Of a stretch of 64,000 bases of DNA, positions 59,819 to 64,000 are shown piece after piece. The stretch's first letter is position 1. Every line of letters begins with the position of its first letter. The DNA is taken from NCBI RefSeq assembly GCF_030407765.1, contig NZ_JASDCU010000002.1:1-64000 (forward strand). Direction: 5' to 3'. This DNA comes from Microbacterium sp. APC 3901 (GTDB taxonomy: Bacteria > Actinomycetota > Actinomycetes > Actinomycetales > Microbacteriaceae). The position numbers were made by a program, and so were the translations under genes. The notes under the pieces were generated by a model. That model did no database searches. It worked only from the letters and a program-made list of their open reading frames with translations, and was not told the origin of the DNA.

Positions 59819-60697
59819 TCAGACGAGCCGCTCGGCCGCCTCCACGACGTTCGTCATCAACAGCGCGACCGTCATCGGGCCGACGCCGCCGGGGTTCGGC
59901 GAGACCCAGCCTGCGACCTCGGTGACATCGGGGTGCACGTCTCCGAAGACCAGGTTCTTGCCGGTCTCCGGGTCGGTCTCACGCGTCACGCCCACATCGA
60001 GCACCGCGGCTCCGGGCTTGACGTCTTCGGCGCGGATGAGATGCTTGACGCCCGCAGCAGCGACGATCACATCGGCCTCGCGCAGGTAGCGCGGCATGTC
60101 GACCGTGCCCGTATGGGTCAGGGTCACGGTCGCATTGAGGTCGCGACGGGTCAGCAGCAGACCGATGGACCGACCGATGGTCACCCCGCGTCCGACGACC
60201 ACCACGTGCTTGCCCGTGAGGTCGTAGTCGTTGCGCAGCAGCAGCTCGATCACACCGCGCGGCGTGCACGGCAGCGGCGTGTGGATCGGGCTGTTGACGT
60301 TGAGCACGAGCCGACCGAGGTTGGTCGGGTGCAGGCCGTCGGCATCCTTCGCCGGATCGATCCGCTCGAGGATCGCATCCGTGTCGATGTGCTTCGGCAG
60401 CGGCAGCTGCACGATGTACCCGTGGCACTCCGGGTCGGCGTTCAGCTCGTCGATCAGCGCCTCGACGTCGGCCTGCGTGGCATCGGCCGGCAGCTCGCGT
60501 TGGATCGAGTTCATTCCGATCGCCTCGGACTGACGGTGCTTCATGCCGACGTAGAGCTGGGATGCCGGATCGGCGCCGACGAGGACGGTCGCGATGCCGG
60601 GGACGATGCCCTTCGCCTTCAGCGTGGCGACACGCTCGGTCAGCTCGGCCTTGATCGCGGCAGACGCCGCCTTGCCGTCGAGGATCTTCGCGGTCAC
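59819..60697 (-). CDS. folD: Bifunctional methylenetetrahydrofolate dehydrogenase/cyclohydrolase
   Basis: A 292-residue Fol[16 protein letters not shown] contains the catalytic YxxxK lysine, [11 protein letters not shown] the folate region, and [16 protein letters not shown] the NADP Rossmann motif. The C-terminus has [18 protein letters not shown]. All steps of interconversion of methylene- and formyl-tetrahydrofolate are covered. GTG 60697 overlaps the glyA stop by four bases, so folD is translated with glyA, making a one-carbon operon. Confidence 0.95.
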   Translation of the reverse strand: MTAKILDGKAASAAIKAELTERVATLKAKGIVPGIATVLVGADPASQLYVGMKHRQSEAIGMNSIQRELPADATQADVEALIDELNADPECHGYIVQLPLPKHIDTDAILERIDPAKDADGLHPTNLGRLVLNVNSPIHTPLPCTPRGVIELLLRNDYDLTGKHVVVVGRGVTIGRSIGLLLTRRDLNATVTLTHTGTVDMPRYLREADVIVAAAGVKHLIRAEDVKPGAAVLDVGVTRETDPETGKNLVFGDVHPDVTEVAGWVSPNPGGVGPMTVALLMTNVVEAAERLV

Positions 60698-61968
60698 TGC
60701 TGCAGGTCCGGGTAGAGCGGGAAGACTGCGGCGAGCGCGTCGACACGAGCGCGAAGCGCCTCGACGTCGGCGCCGGGCAGCAGCGCGAGGGCGATCACGT
60801 CGGCGACCTCGGTGAACTCGGCGTCGCCGAAACCGCGGGTCGCGAGCGCCGGGGTTCCGATGCGCAAGCCCGAGGTGACCATCGGCGGACGAGGGTCGTT
60901 CGGCACCGCGTTGCGGTTCACGGTGATGTGGATGTCGTGCAGCAGGTCTTCGGCCTGCTTGCCGTCGATCTCTGCGTCGCGAAGATCCACCAGCACCAGG
61001 TGCACGTCGGTGCCGCCGGAGCGCACACCGATGCCGGCATCCTTCACATCCTGCTGAGAAAGACGCTCGGCGAGGATCGATGCTCCGCGCAGCGTGCGCT
61101 CCTGGCGTTCCTTGAACTCGGCGGTGCCCGCGAGCTTGAACGCGGTCGCCTTGGCGGCGATCACGTGCATGAGAGGACCGCCCTGCTGCCCGGGGAACAC
61201 CGCGGTGTTGATCTTCTTCGCGATCTCGGGGTCGTTCGTCAGGATGAAGCCCGAACGGGGGCCGCCGATGGTCTTGTGCACGGTCGACGAGACGACGTGC
61301 GCGTGCGGCACCGGGTTCGGGTGCAGGCCTGCGGCGACGAGACCGGCGAAGTGCGCCATGTCGACCCAGAGCAGGGCGCCGACCTCGTCGGCGATCGCGC
61401 GGAAGGCGGCGAAGTCGAGGGTGCGAGGGTAGGCGGACCATCCGGCGATGATGACCTTGGGCTTGTGCGCGATCGCGAGGCGACGCACCTCGTCCATGTC
61501 GATCGTCGAGGTCTCGGGGTCTACGCCGTAGGCGACGATGTCGTAGAGACGGCCCGAGAAGTTGATCTTCATGCCGTGCGTCAGATGACCGCCCTGGTCG
61601 AGCGCGAGGCCGAGCAGCGTGTCACCGGGGCGGGCGATCGCGTGCAGCACGGCGGCGTTGGCCGACGCTCCCGAGTGCGGCTGGACGTTGGCGAACTCCG
61701 AGCCGAAGAGGTCCTTGGCACGCTGGATGGCCAGCGATTCGGCGACGTCGACCTCTTCGCAGCCACCGTAGTAGCGACGCCCGGGGTAGCCCTCGGCGTA
61801 CTTGTTGGTGAGCACCGAGCCCTGAGCCTGCAGCACCGAGACGGGCACGAAGTTCTCGGATGCGATCATCTCGAGGAACGTCTGCTGACGCTGGAGCTCG
61901 CGGTCGAGAACCTGTGCGATCTCGGGGTCGACCTCGGCGAGCGGGGCGTTGAAGTAACGATCGGTCAT
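60694..61968 (-). CDS. glyA: Serine hydroxymethyltransferase
   Basis: A 424-residue PLP enzyme. [35 protein letters not shown] lies in the first 70 residues, the PLP Lys232 in [14 protein letters not shown], and the cofactor Asp203-His in [10 protein letters not shown]. It makes glycine and methylene-tetrahydrofolate from serine. GAGGAG lies six bases before ATG 61968. The stop overlaps folD. A promoter can be placed about 35-60 bases upstream. Confidence 0.96.
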   Translation of the reverse strand: MTDRYFNAPLAEVDPEIAQVLDRELQRQQTFLEMIASENFVPVSVLQAQGSVLTNKYAEGYPGRRYYGGCEEVDVAESLAIQRAKDLFGSEFANVQPHSGASANAAVLHAIARPGDTLLGLALDQGGHLTHGMKINFSGRLYDIVAYGVDPETSTIDMDEVRRLAIAHKPKVIIAGWSAYPRTLDFAAFRAIADEVGALLWVDMAHFAGLVAAGLHPNPVPHAHVVSSTVHKTIGGPRSGFILTNDPEIAKKINTAVFPGQQGGPLMHVIAAKATAFKLAGTAEFKERQERTLRGASILAERLSQQDVKDAGIGVRSGGTDVHLVLVDLRDAEIDGKQAEDLLHDIHITVNRNAVPNDPRPPMVTSGLRIGTPALATRGFGDAEFTEVADVIALALLPGADVEALRARVDALAAVFPLYPDLQQ

Positions 61969-62002
61969 GACTTGCTCCTCTGACGACGGATTCGAAGGGG
62001 TA

Positions 62003-62030
62003 TACCTATCGGCCCAGGCGCGCGGTCGAA
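62003..62030 (-). promoter_or_regulatory. Predicted glyA promoter
   Basis: On the minus strand TTCGAC (62030-62025), a 16-base spacer and TAGGTA (62008-62003) form a plausible -35/-10. The start site would be about 30 bases upstream of glyA. The short leader leaves no room for a riboswitch. Confidence 0.5.
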
Positions 62031-62141
62031 TTCCGTGGTCAGTCGCTCCCCGGTGGTAGTCCACCCAGACGCCAGTCGCGACGTGAGAAAGCATAGCGGA
62101 TTTCCCTGGGCTGCCGGCTCTGTGCAGGGTAGGTTTTGTTC

Positions 62142-63668
62142 ATGGTCCTTCCCCATTCCATGCCCCTCGTTCCTCTTCCCGCTTCCGTCATCGCCGGCGA
62201 TGGTCGACTGCCTGTCTCCGGGAGCACGCGAGTCATCGGCGACTCCCCCGCCGCGCAGCAGCTGATCGATGCCGCGGAGCGGCGCACCGGCATCCGCTTC
62301 ACCCTCTCCCCCGACACGGCAGACACCGCAGACACGACCTCGGCGATCGTGCTGCGCGTCGATCCCTCCGTCGCACCCGAGGGCTACACGCTCAGGGTCA
62401 CCGATTCCGTCGAGGTCGTCGGCGGCGACGAGGCCGGGCTCTTCTACGGAGTGCAGACCCTGCTGCAGCTGCTCCGCGACGGAGACGAGGGCTGGGCGCT
62501 GCTGCGCGCCGAGGTCGCGGACGCACCGCGGTTCGAGCGCCGCGGCGTGATGCTCGACGTCACTCGGCACTTCTTCGACGTCGACGAGGTCAAGAAGTTC
62601 ATCGACAGCACCAGCGCGCTCAAGTTCAACCATCTGCACCTGCACCTCAGCGACGATCAGGGGTGGCGCATCCAGATCGACGCATGGCCGAAGCTCACCG
62701 AGCTCGCGTCGTCGACCGCCTCGCTCGGCGACCCCGGAGGCTTCTACACCAAGGACGACTACCGCGAGATCGTGGCGTACGCAGCCGAGCGGCACATGCT
62801 CGTGATTCCCGAGATCGACCTCCCCGGGCACACGCACGCCATCGGCGTCGCATACCCCGAGCTCGTCGAGGACCCGGTCATGAACGACAGCCTTATCGCC
62901 GAATCGGTGCGCCTCGATCAGCCGCTCCCCGTGGCCGGAGAGCCCTATCTCGGGTGGGGCGTCGGGCATTCGAGCGTCCGCATCCACGAGGAGCGCACGT
63001 ACGAGTTCGTGCGCGACGTCGTGCGAGAGCTCGCCGAGATGACGCCTGGTCCGTTCATCCACATCGGCGGAGACGAATCACTCGGCACCCCGCAGGCGGA
63101 TTTCGATCACTTCGTCGAGCGCGCGACCGCGATCGTGTTCGAGGAGGGCAAGATCCCCCTCGCGTGGCACGAGGTCGGCGCGGCGAACGACATCGCCGAG
63201 GGCACGATCGGGCAGTACTGGGGCAAGACGACGCCCGAGGGCTCGCACGCCGCAGAGGCAGCCCACTTCGTCGAGCGCGGCGGCGCGCTGATCATGTCGA
63301 CCGCAGATGTCGCGTACCTCGACATGAAGTACACCGCCGACTTCCCGCTCGGGCTGACCTGGGCCGCGATCATCGACGTCCGCACGGCCTACGAATGGGA
63401 GCCGACCGCGGTGCTCGACGTGCCTGAGTCGGCGATCCTCGGCATCGAGGCTCCGTTGTGGAGCGAGACCACTCGCACCCTGAGCGATGTCGAGCAGCTG
63501 GTGTTCCCCCGGGCCGCCGCTCACGCCGAGGTCGCCTGGTCTGCGCGCAGCGCCGCAGGTCGGGACTGGGAGTCGTTCCGCGTGCGGCTCGCTGGGCTCG
63601 CTCCGCTGTGGAAGGCTGAAGGCGTCGATTTCCACCCCTCAGCCGAGATCCCCTGGAGCGAACGATGA
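62142..63668 (+). CDS. GH20 family beta-N-acetylhexosaminidase
   Basis: A 508-residue glycoside hydrolase family 20 protein. A small N-terminal beta domain (about 1-115) leads to a catalytic barrel with RGVMLDVTRHFFDVDEVKKFID and FNHLHLHLSDDQGWRI. The catalytic Asp-Glu pair lies in HIGGDESLGTP near residue 308. IEAPLWSETTRT supplies the late Trp/Glu of the active site. No signal peptide is evident, so it probably acts in the cytosol on imported chito-oligosaccharides. TAGGTT ends six bases before the ATG with no ribosome site, suggesting a leaderless transcript. The stop overlaps nagA (ATGA), which fits use of N-acetylglucosamine. Confidence 0.92.
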   Translation: MVLPHSMPLVPLPASVIAGDGRLPVSGSTRVIGDSPAAQQLIDAAERRTGIRFTLSPDTADTADTTSAIVLRVDPSVAPEGYTLRVTDSVEVVGGDEAGLFYGVQTLLQLLRDGDEGWALLRAEVADAPRFERRGVMLDVTRHFFDVDEVKKFIDSTSALKFNHLHLHLSDDQGWRIQIDAWPKLTELASSTASLGDPGGFYTKDDYREIVAYAAERHMLVIPEIDLPGHTHAIGVAYPELVEDPVMNDSLIAESVRLDQPLPVAGEPYLGWGVGHSSVRIHEERTYEFVRDVVRELAEMTPGPFIHIGGDESLGTPQADFDHFVERATAIVFEEGKIPLAWHEVGAANDIAEGTIGQYWGKTTPEGSHAAEAAHFVERGGALIMSTADVAYLDMKYTADFPLGLTWAAIIDVRTAYEWEPTAVLDVPESAILGIEAPLWSETTRTLSDVEQLVFPRAAAHAEVAWSARSAAGRDWESFRVRLAGLAPLWKAEGVDFHPSAEIPWSER

Positions 63669-64000
63669 CCACCGATTCCCCGGCGACCGGATCGCTCGTC
63701 ATCCACTCGACCCGACTGATCGACCACGGGTCCGAGATCGCGGACTCCTGGGTGCGGATCGAAGACGGCCTGGTCGTCGCCGTCGGAACAGGGCAGACGT
63801 GGAGCGCTGCAGACGAGGTCGTCGATGCGACAGCCATCGCCGGACCGGATGCCGTGCTCACGCCCGGCTTCATCGACATCCATTGCCACGGCGGTGCCGG
63901 CGCCTCGTTCGACGACGGCGTAGAGGCGATCCGCACGGCTCGTGCTCTGCACCGCTCCCACGGCACCACCCGATCGGTGATCTCACTCGTCACGGCGCCG
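63665..64000 (+). CDS. nagA: N-acetylglucosamine-6-phosphate deacetylase, N-terminal part (runs off the right edge)
   Basis: About 112 N-terminal residues are visible with no stop. They show the amidohydrolase opening (VIHSTRLIDHGSEIADSWVRIEDGLVVAVG) and the metal motif PGFIDIHCHGGAGASFDDG, with HGTTRSVISLVTAP following. The HCHGGxG context is typical of NagA. It removes the acetyl group from GlcNAc-6-phosphate. The ATG overlaps the GH20 stop by four bases, so the two enzymes form a chitin/GlcNAc operon. The rest lies outside the window. Confidence 0.88.
   Translation, partial: MTTDSPATGSLVIHSTRLIDHGSEIADSWVRIEDGLVVAVGTGQTWSAADEVVDATAIAGPDAVLTPGFIDIHCHGGAGASFDDGVEAIRTARALHRSHGTTRSVISLVTAP

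Noticed and set aside
61969..62141. A riboswitch upstream of glyA-folD
   Set aside because: The predicted promoter leaves only about 30 bases of leader, and I see no conserved tetrahydrofolate or glycine riboswitch core.

Overview
This window looks like a stretch of chromosome from a high-GC Gram-positive actinobacterium, most likely Microbacteriaceae and probably Microbacterium or a close relative. The signs are strong G/C bias at third codon positions, many ATGA/GTGA stop-start overlaps, frequent GTG starts, the DUF222/HNH-type gene at the left edge, the actinobacterial three-gene set of permuted ATP-grasp, alpha-E and transglutaminase proteins, and many genes with a TANNNT-like box 6-7 bases before ATG (leaderless style). 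I see no tRNA, rRNA, CRISPR array, IS element, phage gene or origin. All assignments come from reading the sequence by eye, with no database search.

Layout. 1-9.6 kb: a partial DUF222 protein, two SDR dehydrogenases, an APC permease - MoaF-like - amidohydrolase operon, and a GMC oxidoreductase/aldehyde dehydrogenase pair. 9.7-13.8 kb: an AsnC/Lrp regulator divergent from a three-gene branched-chain-type 2-oxoacid dehydrogenase operon (E1alpha, E1beta, E2). 13.9-15.3 kb: an MHS-family transporter with a predicted PaaR box. 15.3-20.8 kb: the PEP-dependent dihydroxyacetone kinase operon dhaK-dhaL-dhaM, in which DhaM is a complete EIIA-HPr-EI fusion, followed by a lipoprotein gene.

20.9-35.6 kb is a complete phenylacetate (paa) pathway in two plus-strand operons. 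The first is thiolase, enoyl-CoA hydratase, hydroxyacyl-CoA dehydrogenase, paaZ, paaI and paaK, divergent from a TetR regulator (probable PaaR). The second is paaABCDE plus a crotonase. A RecQ helicase with a phosphoribosyltransferase-like tail and a small unknown gene lie between them. Boxes resembling the PaaR operator precede the transporter and paaA, and a shorter palindrome lies in the regulator/thiolase gap.

35.6-45 kb holds an ATP-dependent DNA ligase, a phosphoribosyltransferase, the translationally coupled ATP-grasp/alpha-E/transglutaminase set (the ATP-grasp protein ends in a 14-glutamine tract), an orphan ThDP enzyme, and PhzF, NUDIX and VOC proteins. 45.1-55.9 kb is a second aromatic region: a phenol-hydroxylase-type flavin monooxygenase with a divergent IclR regulator, an MHS transporter, and a homoprotocatechuate meta-cleavage operon (FAH-RraA fusion, GntR regulator, hpaE, hpaD, hpaH, hpaI). 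The metal and catalytic residues of HpaD line up exactly with those of the Brevibacterium fuscum enzyme. 56-64 kb: an MFS exporter, small unknown proteins, a TetR/DUF4188 divergent pair with a clear operator, glyA-folD, a GH20 hexosaminidase and the start of nagA.

How it fits together: phenylacetate is activated by PaaK, epoxidised by PaaABCE(D), isomerised, opened and oxidised by PaaZ, and beta-oxidised to acetyl-CoA and succinyl-CoA. Homoprotocatechuate is cleaved by HpaD and processed by HpaE, the FAH-RraA protein, HpaH and HpaI towards pyruvate and succinate semialdehyde. A permease/MoaF operon of the kind tied to monoamine use lies in the same window, so catabolism of aromatic amines and arylacetates is a reasonable but unproven theme.
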